From Rheinheimera tangshanensis (lineage in GTDB: Bacteria; Pseudomonadota; Gammaproteobacteria; Enterobacterales; Alteromonadaceae): a DNA stretch of 64,000 nt. Made by a program: the position numbers and the translations under genes. Each line of letters opens with the position of its first letter. Positions within the stretch are counted from its first letter, which is position 1. Shown here one piece after another: positions 8,092-16,569 of the stretch. Below the pieces are notes generated by a model. That model worked only from the letters and a program-made list of their open reading frames with translations, was not told the origin of the DNA and searched no databases. The stretch lies in NCBI RefSeq assembly GCF_014645135.1, contig NZ_BMLH01000003.1, forward strand, positions 62,001 through 126,000, in the 5' to 3' direction.

Positions 8092-9800
8092 TTGGCTTCA
8101 CCAGCGGGTTGCCGCAGTACTTGCACTAAAAACTGCACGGCTTGGGGCGATTGGTAGGAGTTATGGCTTGAAGGCACAATGATTTCCTGTACGGCTTTGT
8201 TTTGATGGGCGCTGAAAAAAGGCACCACGCCATCACTGATTTGACTGCAGCTTTTTTCATCCTTGCATGATAAAGGTCCATTGCTGCCGACAATAGAATA
8301 GACAGGTCGTTGGTATTCCAGCTTATTTAAACCCTGCAGCAGCGGATGACGGGGTGATAAGACCTGAACCGAATGGGGACCACCGCCGCTTAAGTATTCA
8401 CGCATAGGCAAAGTGATTTTGTCTGGTCCCAGTTTCAAAATAAAGTTACTCATCAACAGCGTGAAATTTTTTGGCAAATTAATAAACCAGCTGGCCACTT
8501 TTGCCACCACAGATTCGGAGGTTTCAGAGCCGCCATGTGGGGTATCGATAAACACTACTTTGTCGATATAAGGTCTGGCATGAAAGATAAAAATATCTTT
8601 AATGTTGTCCAGTTCTTGCTTGGCATAACCCAGCTGCTCAGGGCGCTCGGTAAAGCTTAAATCCCAAAGCAGATAGTCAGTTGTTTGCACCATAGTTTTA
8701 CTGATCACACCGCCCATGCTGTGGCCTATGACGACAATTTCATCCAGTTGATTGCTGCCACCTCTGGCTTTGAGCATGCTCTGCAGCTCATCCAGTTTTT
8801 TACGTAAACGCATAGAGTTGTAAAAAGGTGGTGGGCCTGAAGGGTAAAACGCATGCCAGATCTGATAGCGCTGTTTTAACTCTTCGTCCTGTAGCACAGC
8901 CATCGTCAGTTCATACCAAATCAAAGGGCTGGAATTCAAACCATGGATCATCAACAGGGGTTGTTTGTTGTTTTGCAGCGGCGTCACGCTGTAAATACCC
9001 AGTTTATTGTCGGCCAGCTCTGCGTTAAATAAGCCGGGTAATTCTAAATCGGCCAGCTTGGCTTGCTGCATCAACCACAAGTAACTGCTGGCGGCGTCAT
9101 ACAGAAGTGGATAAGAGCCTGAGGCAAACTTTAATTCAGCCGCTTCCTGCATCAGATGTCCTTGCAAGGTCAGCTGAATTTGCAGCTCTTTAGTAAATTT
9201 CAGCTGTTTCAGACTAACAGTCACGGAGCGGAAGATACCCTCAGGCGGATAATATTTATCCTGGCCTTTACCGGTATTGGGCCGTATCGCCACCAAACTA
9301 ACCCCAAGGCCTGAATGGGCAATTCCCTGGTGATGGCTTTTAATGGCCTGAAACTCGCTGGCCAGCACGAAATCTTCGAAAGCCAGTCCGGTTTCATCCT
9401 TCACGGGCTCCAGCACGATACGAAGCGCGGGGTGACGGTACTTTTGTTTAGGCAGCATAGTGCGTAGAAACTGTGTCAGACTTTGATTGTAAAGCTGGGA
9501 CGCTTGTTGCAGCGCTGTGCCCTTTAACTCAGCAGACGCTAACCAAAATTGTGCGCAACTCAGTTGTAATAAGCTTTTGTTGGCGCTTGTGTCTGGCAAG
9601 CTCAATAGCTCAGGACAATAGGAGGCCAGCTCCTGACTATCCATTTGTTGCATGCGGGCATACTGGTAACTAAATAACTGATTAGCTTCCAGCGCTCTTT
9701 TAGTCGATGGCAGGAGTTTTAAAAAATGGGGGCTGGTGCAACCGGCAAGCAAAAACAGACAGAGCATCAACAAACCGGCTTTTTTTAGCTTAGTGTGCAC
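8088..9800 (-). CDS. Lipoprotein alpha/beta-hydrolase (PGAP1/lipase-like)
   Basis: 570 residues from a GTG at 9800, chosen because AGGAG lies 6-7 nt before it and it gives a classic lipoprotein signal ending LLAGC; the frame is open to 9827. After a helical N-terminal half comes an alpha/beta-hydrolase domain. The oxyanion region is LLMIHGLNSSP, the nucleophile elbow is GHSMGG near residue 357, IDTPHGG follows, and a late SSHNSYQ supplies a candidate catalytic His. PGAP1-like serine esterases and phospholipases share this layout. It is predicted to sit in the outer membrane facing the periplasm. Substrate unknown. It has its own upstream region of about 200 bp shared with the divergent sigma-factor gene. 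Confidence 0.8.
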   Translation of the reverse strand: MHTKLKKAGLLMLCLFLLAGCTSPHFLKLLPSTKRALEANQLFSYQYARMQQMDSQELASYCPELLSLPDTSANKSLLQLSCAQFWLASAELKGTALQQASQLYNQSLTQFLRTMLPKQKYRHPALRIVLEPVKDETGLAFEDFVLASEFQAIKSHHQGIAHSGLGVSLVAIRPNTGKGQDKYYPPEGIFRSVTVSLKQLKFTKELQIQLTLQGHLMQEAAELKFASGSYPLLYDAASSYLWLMQQAKLADLELPGLFNAELADNKLGIYSVTPLQNNKQPLLMIHGLNSSPLIWYELTMAVLQDEELKQRYQIWHAFYPSGPPPFYNSMRLRKKLDELQSMLKARGGSNQLDEIVVIGHSMGGVISKTMVQTTDYLLWDLSFTERPEQLGYAKQELDNIKDIFIFHARPYIDKVVFIDTPHGGSETSESVVAKVASWFINLPKNFTLLMSNFILKLGPDKITLPMREYLSGGGPHSVQVLSPRHPLLQGLNKLEYQRPVYSIVGSNGPLSCKDEKSCSQISDGVVPFFSAHQNKAVQEIIVPSSHNSYQSPQAVQFLVQVLRQPAGEAN

Positions 9801-9949
9801 CTGTCTCTCCTGTTTTGTTGAAAACACCTTCAGATTATGCGGTGACTTTGTAGCAAACTAAGCAAAATTTGTATTAAAAATCAGTCACTCAGCTATAGTA
9901 TGGACATCACTGATACTAATTTGAAGTTTTTTATTCCGGCATTTAAACC

Positions 9950-9989
9950 TTTTGTTGCTGTGGCTCCGACTAACCCTATAACAACAAAA
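9950..9989. other. Inverted repeat upstream of the ECF sigma gene
   Basis: TTTTGTTG (9950-9957) and CAACAAAA (9982-9989) can pair around a 24-nt loop in the leader of the sigma-factor gene at 10019. It could be a leader hairpin or an operator; no protein can be assigned. Confidence 0.3.
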
Positions 9990-10018
9990 AGCAGCATTTT
10001 TAAAATAGCAGGGGCGGG

Positions 10019-10555
10019 ATGTTAAGGTCTGACTATCCAGAGCAAAGAACGCATGACATGGATGAACTGGTTTGCCTGTCGCAGCAAGGCGATCGTAGCG
10101 CGTTCAGACAACTGTATCAGCAGCATTGCGGCCGGGTGTACGCGGTCTGTTTACGCTTACTGGCGGATCGTAGTAAAGCAGAAGATGCCTGTCAGGAGGT
10201 TTTTGTCAAAGTATGGCAACAGCTGAGTCTGTTCCGCGGCGACAGTCTTTTCAGTACCTGGCTGCACAGCATTGCGACCCGTACAGCTATCGATCTGTGG
10301 CGTCAGGATAAGTTGCTCAGACTAGCCACTGAAGAAATGCCTGAATTAGCAGGGGCCGAACTGGGACAGAGCAGGGAATTAGAACAGTTGATTTTACGTT
10401 TGCCTCATCAGGCAAGAGCTGTGTTTGTGTTGTTTGCCTTAGAAGGTTATCAGCACCAGGAGATTGCGCAGCTGCTCGGCATAGCCGAGGGCAGTTCGAA
10501 ATCGCAGTACCACAGAGCACGGCAGTTATTACGGGAGTGGTTAGATGAAAACTGA
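10019..10555 (+). CDS. ECF-type RNA polymerase sigma factor
   Basis: 178 residues with the two ECF domains. Region 2 is DRSAFRQLYQQHCGRVYAVCLRLL, then DACQEVFVKVW with FRGDSLFSTWLHSIATR. Region 4 is LPHQARAVFVLFALEGYQHQEIAQLLGI followed by the recognition helix around EGSSKSQYHRAR. The start at 10019 follows a GGGG-rich site. An ATG at 10058 is a possible alternative that still keeps region 2. It overlaps the next gene by 11 bp, the usual sign of a co-translated sigma/anti-sigma pair. It is distinct from the second ECF sigma gene near 40 kb. Confidence 0.9.
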   Translation: MLRSDYPEQRTHDMDELVCLSQQGDRSAFRQLYQQHCGRVYAVCLRLLADRSKAEDACQEVFVKVWQQLSLFRGDSLFSTWLHSIATRTAIDLWRQDKLLRLATEEMPELAGAELGQSRELEQLILRLPHQARAVFVLFALEGYQHQEIAQLLGIAEGSSKSQYHRARQLLREWLDEN

Positions 10556-11078
10556 ACATGAATTAGATGCCCTGATCGCCGGACTTTCCAGTGAATTAAA
10601 ACCCTCCCGCGATTTATGGCCAGAGCTGGAGCTGCGTTTAATACCTGCAGAGATAAAAAATGAGGAGCCGGTGCCGCTCAGACCTAACAAATGGTTGTCT
10701 GTACCTTTTGCCGGTGCTTATGTCGCAAGTGCAGCTTCTGTGTTATTCGCTGTCACTTTGTTTTGGCAACCAGCGGCTTTGCAACCATCAGCACCAGTGC
10801 AAGCAGGCTTGTTTAACCCGCAGCAGGTGGATGCACAAACCGCTATCGTTTATAGCTATGAGCAAGCGAAAGCTGAGCAGTTGGCCAGTATGAAAGTCGT
10901 TGATCCGGTGTATGCCGACTGGCAGCAACAACTTGCACAGTGGCAACAAGCTATAGGTCAGGTACAACTGGCACTGAAATACAACCCGAATGAAGCAATG
11001 TTGCTGAAACAATTAAGGCAATTGTATAGCCAGCAACATAATTATTTACAAAAAGTGGTCCAGTCGGGCCTGGTTTAA
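10545..11078 (+). CDS. Putative membrane-anchored anti-sigma factor
   Basis: 177 residues. A cytoplasmic N-terminus of about 60 residues is followed by one membrane helix (WLSVPFAGAYVASAASVLFAVTLFW, about 58-80) and a periplasmic helical tail rich in Gln. No zinc-binding HxxxCxxC motif of the ZAS family is visible. The call rests on the 11-bp overlap with the ECF sigma gene and the single-pass layout, which are typical of anti-sigma partners. The DUF4097 gene starts 12 nt after it, so the three form one operon. Confidence 0.7.
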   Translation: MKTEHELDALIAGLSSELKPSRDLWPELELRLIPAEIKNEEPVPLRPNKWLSVPFAGAYVASAASVLFAVTLFWQPAALQPSAPVQAGLFNPQQVDAQTAIVYSYEQAKAEQLASMKVVDPVYADWQQQLAQWQQAIGQVQLALKYNPNEAMLLKQLRQLYSQQHNYLQKVVQSGLV

Positions 11079-11089
11079 TCTGGAGTAAC

Positions 11090-12049
11090 ATGATGAAACA
11101 ACAACTGATTTTAGGCTTGGCTTTGTCCCTGTTCAGCCAGCTTGTAGTAGCCGCAGAGTCGGTGAATGAAAACCTGCAAGTGGCCGGTAATGAGAAAATT
11201 TATATCGAAAATATGCGTGGTGAAGTCGAAATCGTCGCCAACTCAGAAAACCGCTTTAAAGTCTCAGGTACCCTGGACGAAAAAGCCGAAGGTTATGAGC
11301 TGGATTCAAAAAATGGCTTTACCAGTTTTAAAGTGAAAATGCCGAGTCTGCGTAACTATGGCAACTGGGACGATCAGGAAAAAGAAGGTTCACGGTTAAA
11401 AATTGAAGTCCCTTTTGGCACTGAACTGGAGTTTCAAGGGGTGAATGCCAGTGTCAAAGTATCAGGGGTGCAGGGCAGCACCAAAGTTACGACGGTGAAT
11501 GGGTCTGTTTATGCAGAAAAGCTGCAGAAGTTTATCCAACTGGAGACCGTCAATGGCGAAATTACCAGTGTAAATAACAATGGCCGCATTACTCTGAATA
11601 CGGTCAATGGTGAAATTGAAGACACGGGCTCAGAAGGAAGGTTGAGTATTGATGCGGTGAACGGCAGTATTGAGACGAAATCTTCGGCCTCAGAAGTTTC
11701 AGTATCAGTGGTCAATGGCGAGGCTGATTTAGAGCTGACGAATGTGCAGCAACTGAATATGAGTTCTGTCAATGGATCCCTGGATGCTGAAGTCAAAGGT
11801 AGCCTGACTCCACGTATAGAAGCGAGCACGGTTAGCGGTAACGCCAAATTAAAACTGGAAAAAGCCATCAGCGCAAAATTTAATCTGGTGGCCAACGCTG
11901 GTGGTTCTATCAAAAATGAATTGACCAGCCAAAAAGCGGAGAAAGCAAAGTATGGTCCTCGTAGCAGCCTTGAATTCAGTACGGGCAAAGGGGAAGGCAG
12001 TGTTGAAATGAATACCGTCAGTGGTTCAATGAAACTGGAAACACATTAA
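11090..12049 (+). CDS. DUF4097-family secreted beta-repeat protein
   Basis: 319 residues with a signal peptide (cleavage after VVAA, near residue 22). The mature protein consists of repeating beta-strand units carrying VNG or SVNGS/VNGE turns about every 18-22 residues, a right-handed beta-solenoid pattern typical of DUF4097 proteins, which are often encoded beside ECF sigma/anti-sigma pairs. It is the third gene of that operon, and a strong hairpin terminator follows. A second ATG 3 nt downstream has better spacing from GGAG and may be the true start. Role unknown; a periplasmic envelope-stress function is plausible from context only. Confidence 0.82.
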   Translation: MMKQQLILGLALSLFSQLVVAAESVNENLQVAGNEKIYIENMRGEVEIVANSENRFKVSGTLDEKAEGYELDSKNGFTSFKVKMPSLRNYGNWDDQEKEGSRLKIEVPFGTELEFQGVNASVKVSGVQGSTKVTTVNGSVYAEKLQKFIQLETVNGEITSVNNNGRITLNTVNGEIEDTGSEGRLSIDAVNGSIETKSSASEVSVSVVNGEADLELTNVQQLNMSSVNGSLDAEVKGSLTPRIEASTVSGNAKLKLEKAISAKFNLVANAGGSIKNELTSQKAEKAKYGPRSSLEFSTGKGEGSVEMNTVSGSMKLETH

Positions 12050-12053
12050 AGCC

Positions 12054-12082
12054 AAAGCAGCAGGCCCCAGGCCTGCTGCTTT
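12054..12082 (+). terminator. Strong hairpin terminator of the sigma/DUF4097 operon
   Basis: Perfect 13-bp stem (AAAGCAGCAGGCC / GGCCTGCTGCTTT) with a 3-nt loop, five bases after the DUF4097 stop codon. Confidence 0.85.
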
Positions 12083-12251
12083 AATTGCAGTGATTATCTT
12101 TACTTAACTTTGCAATAGCCATTTGGTGTTCAGTTATAAATGATTTGTAAAGGGCTGTTATTAACTGTCTGAGTTGGTAAAAACGCTAGGATTTTCATAG
12201 GGCTATACATAATCTCTTGGCCAACTAACAACCAAGTTACAGGATAGCTTC

Positions 12252-13583
12252 ATGAACATGATACTGCGTGCCAGTCGTCTGGCTTTGCCATTATTTTCGC
12301 TGATCGCTTTGGCCGCCTGCGGTGGCAGCTCAGGGGATAAAGCAGAAGAGGGTTTTAATCAGGGATACGTGCAGTTTTACAATGGTGCAGGCAATAGTGC
12401 CAACAGCTCTTTGACTGTGAATGAGATTGCTGCAGGCAGTGCCACTTTTGGTGATGCGTCCAACATGCTGGCGATTGACCCGGGTTCATACAAATATCAG
12501 CTGAAAAATGCCACCAGTAGTGCTTTGATTAAAGAAGCCGATATCACCCTGAACAAAGGCGATAAAACCTTGTTGCTGATGGCAGGTGACGCTGCAAACC
12601 CAAGCATTCTGACATTAACTCACAAACGTGAAGAAAAGTTTGACGATGAGTTCCGTGTCTTCGTTGCTAACTTATCCAATAGCTACGACAAAGTTGATTT
12701 GTATACTGCGGCTGAAACAGATGACTTCAGTAAAGCCACCTTAGTCGAGTCTGTTTCTGCAAAAGAAGTGACAAGCACAGGTAAAATGCTCAAACGTGGG
12801 AAATATAAGCTGTTTATCACCACGGCTGGTAGCAAAACTCCATTTTTTGAGGCTGTTGCCTATAACTTCCAATACACCACCAGCTATGTGTTAGTGGTAC
12901 GTGACAAACTGGGCCCTATGCAACAGCAAGTGTCGTTAGACATCGTTGGCAACTCTACGGCTGTGGAAGCGCTCGAACACCGTCTGGCCAAAGGTCAGGT
13001 TCGGATCTATAACAGTCTGGATAATCAGCAAGGTCAGATTGCGATCAATAACTTACCTGTCGCAGATTTAGTGCAGGATACGCTGACAGATTACATTCAG
13101 TTAGATAAAAATGATTACAGCATCGCTGTGTTAAATGAAAACAATCAGTTGCTATTAAACAATGTGTTACTGACCATCAACGCCGGACAAAGTAAGTCGG
13201 TGCTGTTGTTCCGTGATGCTGAACAAAAAGTAGGTCTGGTTAGTTTTACAGAGAAAAACCTGCCTCAAGTGCACGAGCATGAAATTAACGTAGCGAACCT
13301 GGTGCCTGATTTTAAAAACCTGCATTTCTATTTTGTGCGTCAAAACGAAACTATCGAAAGCGCAAAGTTCCACGTCAAAGCATTAGACTTTAAAAAGTAC
13401 GCAAGCTTGGTTCTGCCAAAAGATTTCTACTCTGTCTCTTTGGTGCATGTGGCGGACAATGGCACCATCAGTCTGTTAGATAAAACAGAGATGCTGCAAT
13501 TGGAGGCAGGCAAAAACTATATTCTGGCGGCAGAACCGTCAGCTGCGGCTCCAAGTGGTTTCAAAATCACACTGGTTAAATAG
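12252..13583 (+). CDS. DUF4397-domain lipoprotein
   Basis: 443 residues. The lipoprotein signal ends LAAC (Cys at about 23) and is followed by GGSSGDKAEEG. The mature protein has repeated immunoglobulin-like units opening with GYVQFYNGAGN, FRVFVANLSNSYDKVDLY and GQVRIYNSLDNQQG, each running into a segment about the molecule being carried at some level (DPGSYKYQL, KRGKYKLFI, KNDYSIAV). This is the DUF4397 pattern, probably four copies. Surface or periplasmic location is predicted. No catalytic residues are visible. It is monocistronic, with terminators on both sides. Confidence 0.8.
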   Translation: MNMILRASRLALPLFSLIALAACGGSSGDKAEEGFNQGYVQFYNGAGNSANSSLTVNEIAAGSATFGDASNMLAIDPGSYKYQLKNATSSALIKEADITLNKGDKTLLLMAGDAANPSILTLTHKREEKFDDEFRVFVANLSNSYDKVDLYTAAETDDFSKATLVESVSAKEVTSTGKMLKRGKYKLFITTAGSKTPFFEAVAYNFQYTTSYVLVVRDKLGPMQQQVSLDIVGNSTAVEALEHRLAKGQVRIYNSLDNQQGQIAINNLPVADLVQDTLTDYIQLDKNDYSIAVLNENNQLLLNNVLLTINAGQSKSVLLFRDAEQKVGLVSFTEKNLPQVHEHEINVANLVPDFKNLHFYFVRQNETIESAKFHVKALDFKKYASLVLPKDFYSVSLVHVADNGTISLLDKTEMLQLEAGKNYILAAEPSAAAPSGFKITLVK

Positions 13584-13608
13584 TTCGCTGCTAGTGAAGT
13601 TGTAAAAC

Positions 13609-13638
13609 AAAAACGGCCACAGAAAGTGGCCGTTTTTT
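13609..13638. terminator. Bidirectional terminator between DUF4397 gene and fadL
   Basis: AACGGCCAC / GTGGCCGTT stem (9 bp) with loop AGAAA, flanked by A and T runs on both sides, so it can serve both convergent genes. Confidence 0.88.
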
Positions 13639-13692
13639 ATCGACAGAAAACGCCGCTCACAGGGCAGTTTTCCTTGTCTGTTACAACGTTGC

Positions 13693-15156
13693 TTAGAACT
13701 TATAATTCCACTGTACCGCCAGTACCTGAGCTTTGTTGCGGTAAGTTGCCTGAACACCAGAGTTGTAAATACGATCGCCATTGGCGCTGTATTCGTGTTC
13801 ATCGATGCTGACTTTATTCATCCACATATAACCATAAGCAAAATCTACACTTTGTTCTGGTGTCAGAGCCCAGTTTGCACCCCAGGTCCACCAGATCCGG
13901 TCCGCTGTAGGAACACGCGCTGTTTTATGGCTGCTGCTGATCGGGTTTTCATCATAAGCCAGACCTGTTTTTAACGTCAGCTCCTCGTTGTACTGCACTG
14001 TGGTGCCAACAGAAAACGACCAGGTGTCCTGCCAATGTTCCGGGATATAGCCAATGTAACCGGCTTTATTCAGGTTTTGTGGCTGTTGAGTACTCAGAGA
14101 AATGCTAGGTGTGGCGTCATCACTGACAATATCAATAGACTCAAAGCTGCTCCAGCCTGTCCAGTTCACACTGGCTTGCACAGATAAAACATCTGTCAGC
14201 TTCTGATCAATGCTAAACGCCAGATTGGCAGGAGTGGTTAAATCCAGTTTGCTTTGCTCTGACAGGTAGCTGTTCGATGCCAGTTTGCCAGTTGCTAAAC
14301 TGATGGCTGGCAAGTTTGCACCTACCACGATAAAGTTCGGATTGCCAGCAACGTTGGCACCAGTGATAGGCGTATTGGTAATTTCAGAGTCACCTTTTAA
14401 GGTGTATTTCACTTCAGAATGATAGACCAACGCCAGTTTGGTTGAACCTAAATCGCCATGAAAACCAAGGTTATAACCTGCAGCTACATCATCGCCATTC
14501 ACTTCATAATGACTGTTGCAATAGGCAGCGTTGTAAACATTGGCGCCATATAAACCATTGATATTAGTTCCCAGTTCACATAAACCTGAATGATCTTTGA
14601 ACTTAGATAAGGTGCCTTCTGCATAGTTAACATTTACACCTAAACCGAAGGACCAATCCTGGCTTAATTTGTAAGCCACGGTAGGTTGCATAGAAACTAC
14701 TTTTATTGAGGTTTCATCGCCAAAATAGCGGCCAACCCAATCGTCGTTGTAATCAGATGACAAACCAAATGGAGCGTAAACCCCTATACCCCAGCTTAAA
14801 TTGTCAGTGAAGTGGTCGCTGTAAAAAGCAAAAGGAACTAATTCAGATAAAGTCAGTTTGCCTGAGTCACGGCCTGTGACAGGCATACCGTTGGCGCTTT
14901 GGGCTGACGCGTCGCTGTAACGGGTTGTAGCGTAAATCAGGTTGGCACCACCAGAAAATTGTGCGCCTTTGAGTTTGGTTAAAGCAGCAGGGTTGGAGTA
15001 GACCAAAGAGGCGTCTGTAATTTGTGCGCCGCGGCCTGCATAAGCGTTACCTGCTGCACTGACTGATTGTTCAAATAATTTATAACCTTCAGCAAAAGCA
15101 GACTGACTGACCAAAGCAAGGCTGATGGCTAAAGGTAATGAAGCTTTTCGTAACAT
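13693..15156 (-). CDS. fadL: FadL/OmpP1-type outer-membrane transporter
   Basis: 487 residues from the ATG at 15156, preceded by AGGG; the longer frame to 15189 is not supported. A signal peptide ends SAFA, and the mature N-terminus EGYKLFEQSVSAAGNAYAGRGAQI followed by SLVYSNPAALTKL is the plug region diagnostic of FadL-family long-chain fatty acid transporters. The rest is amphipathic beta strands ending in VQWNYKF with a terminal Phe, as required for outer-membrane barrel assembly. It carries hydrophobic substrates, classically long-chain fatty acids, across the outer membrane. A FadR-like half-palindrome lies about 90 bp upstream. Confidence 0.88.
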   Translation of the reverse strand: MLRKASLPLAISLALVSQSAFAEGYKLFEQSVSAAGNAYAGRGAQITDASLVYSNPAALTKLKGAQFSGGANLIYATTRYSDASAQSANGMPVTGRDSGKLTLSELVPFAFYSDHFTDNLSWGIGVYAPFGLSSDYNDDWVGRYFGDETSIKVVSMQPTVAYKLSQDWSFGLGVNVNYAEGTLSKFKDHSGLCELGTNINGLYGANVYNAAYCNSHYEVNGDDVAAGYNLGFHGDLGSTKLALVYHSEVKYTLKGDSEITNTPITGANVAGNPNFIVVGANLPAISLATGKLASNSYLSEQSKLDLTTPANLAFSIDQKLTDVLSVQASVNWTGWSSFESIDIVSDDATPSISLSTQQPQNLNKAGYIGYIPEHWQDTWSFSVGTTVQYNEELTLKTGLAYDENPISSSHKTARVPTADRIWWTWGANWALTPEQSVDFAYGYMWMNKVSIDEHEYSANGDRIYNSGVQATYRNKAQVLAVQWNYKF

Positions 15157-15240
15157 TGTTTTTGTACCCTGTAATAAATTTCGCGGCATTATAGAGAGAC
15201 TAAGCCCTAGAGTACATGCTCTAAGTCTGGCAAATTTTGC

Positions 15241-15257
15241 TACTGGTCGGATCTTGC
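15241..15257 (-). promoter_or_regulatory. FadR-like operator candidate upstream of fadL
   Basis: Contains the intact CTGGTC half-site followed by GA at the expected position, about 10 of 17 matches to the enterobacterial FadR consensus. It lies about 85-100 bp before the fadL start. The second half-site is poor, so this is a candidate only. Confidence 0.35.
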
Positions 15258-15431
15258 ATTGACTAAAAAGTGGTGAAATTCACTAAAACATTGAAGTGAA
15301 TCCAGGCTGAATTTTTAAGATTTTTTATTTAAGTTATTGTTTTTAAAATGATTTGTGTGTGTTTTTTGAAGTGGCACAAGGGATGCAATTCCATCGCAAC
15401 TGATTCGACTTTGCTTGTTTAAGGATAAATT

Positions 15432-16499
15432 ATGAAAACCCGCTCATTACTCGCTACTGCTGTAACTACTGCCTTATTGGCTGGTTCTTTGGTATTAACT
15501 GGTTGCGGCAGCGCCGAAGGAAGTCCGGATGCTGCTAAAGTGGACGCTGTGATCAGCATCCCAGTCGAAGCTGCTTTGGTCAGCCGTGGTGAAATCAGCA
15601 GTTTGTATCGCACCACCAGCACATTGGAAGCCAAGGAAGATGCTGAAGTGAACAGCAAATCAACTGGCATAGTGCAGCAGTTGTTTGTTGAAGAAGGGGA
15701 TTATGTCAAAGCCGGTCAGGTGATGGCTATCTTAGATACCGAACGTCAGCAACTGAACTTAGCCAAAGGCAAAGCTGAATTGGGCCAATTAAAAAGCGAG
15801 CTGGCGCGCTTAGAAACTATGTACCAGAAAAAACTGGTCAGTTTTGATGTCTATGACAAGTTAAAATGGCAGGTGGAATCTTTATCCGCTTCTGTGGCTT
15901 TGTCTGAGCTGGCATTAAAAGAAACTCAAATCATTGCGCCTATCAGCGGTGTGATTGCCCGTCGTCATGTCAAAGTAGGCCAGTTGATCACTGAATATTC
16001 ATCCAAAGCTTTGTTTGAAATTGTGTCACAAGAGCGTTTAGAGGCGGTGATCAATTTACCAGAGCATCAGTTACCACGCGCTAAAGTAGGCCAGGTTGCG
16101 CACTTGCATTTTGCTGCTCTGCCAGCCAAAGAAGCGAAAATTATCCGTATCTCTCCGGTGGTAGATGCAACAACTGGTACTGCCCGCGTCACAGTGGCGG
16201 TGGATAACAGTGACCTGACATTAAAAGCTGGCATGTTTGCTCAGGTCGAAGTGCAATACGACGCTAAAGCCGCGGCGTTATTAGTGCCTAAACGTGCTGT
16301 GATGGCGATGGATAACAGCAGCTCAGTCTTTGTGGTGAATAAAGACGGCAAAGTCGAACGTAAAACCATTACCACGGGCTATGAATCCGACACTATGTTT
16401 GAAGTGGTGGAAGGTTTAACTGAAGGTGAGCAAGTGGTCACTGCAGGTCATGCCAGCCTAAAAGAGCAAAGTCCTGTTCAGGTTATTGCGAAAAGCTAA
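15432..16499 (+). CDS. RND efflux periplasmic adaptor lipoprotein
   Basis: 355 residues, lipoprotein signal ending LTGC (Cys at about 25). Domain order is that of the HlyD/AcrA adaptors: a barrel-sandwich/lipoyl half (GIVQQLFVEEGDYVKAGQVMAILD), a short coiled-coil hairpin (about 105-150), the second lipoyl half (ETQIIAPISGVIARRHVKVGQLI), a beta-barrel (ISPVVDATTGTARVTVAV) and a membrane-proximal domain (GLTEGEQVVTAGHASLKE). It would link the inner-membrane pumps encoded next to an outer-membrane channel, which is not encoded here. AAGGA precedes the ATG. It lies 70 bp upstream of the first permease and is almost certainly co-transcribed. Confidence 0.9.
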   Translation: MKTRSLLATAVTTALLAGSLVLTGCGSAEGSPDAAKVDAVISIPVEAALVSRGEISSLYRTTSTLEAKEDAEVNSKSTGIVQQLFVEEGDYVKAGQVMAILDTERQQLNLAKGKAELGQLKSELARLETMYQKKLVSFDVYDKLKWQVESLSASVALSELALKETQIIAPISGVIARRHVKVGQLITEYSSKALFEIVSQERLEAVINLPEHQLPRAKVGQVAHLHFAALPAKEAKIIRISPVVDATTGTARVTVAVDNSDLTLKAGMFAQVEVQYDAKAAALLVPKRAVMAMDNSSSVFVVNKDGKVERKTITTGYESDTMFEVVEGLTEGEQVVTAGHASLKEQSPVQVIAKS

Positions 16500-16569
16500 T
16501 TCAATCTCCCTCATTGGTGGGGCCTAATCCCCACCATCAATAATAAAGATAAAAAGTAAGGGATCCTCT

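Noticed and set aside
11509-11988. 159-codon antisense frame in the DUF4097 gene
   Set aside because: A by-product of the repeated VNG codons; no start signal and no recognisable protein.
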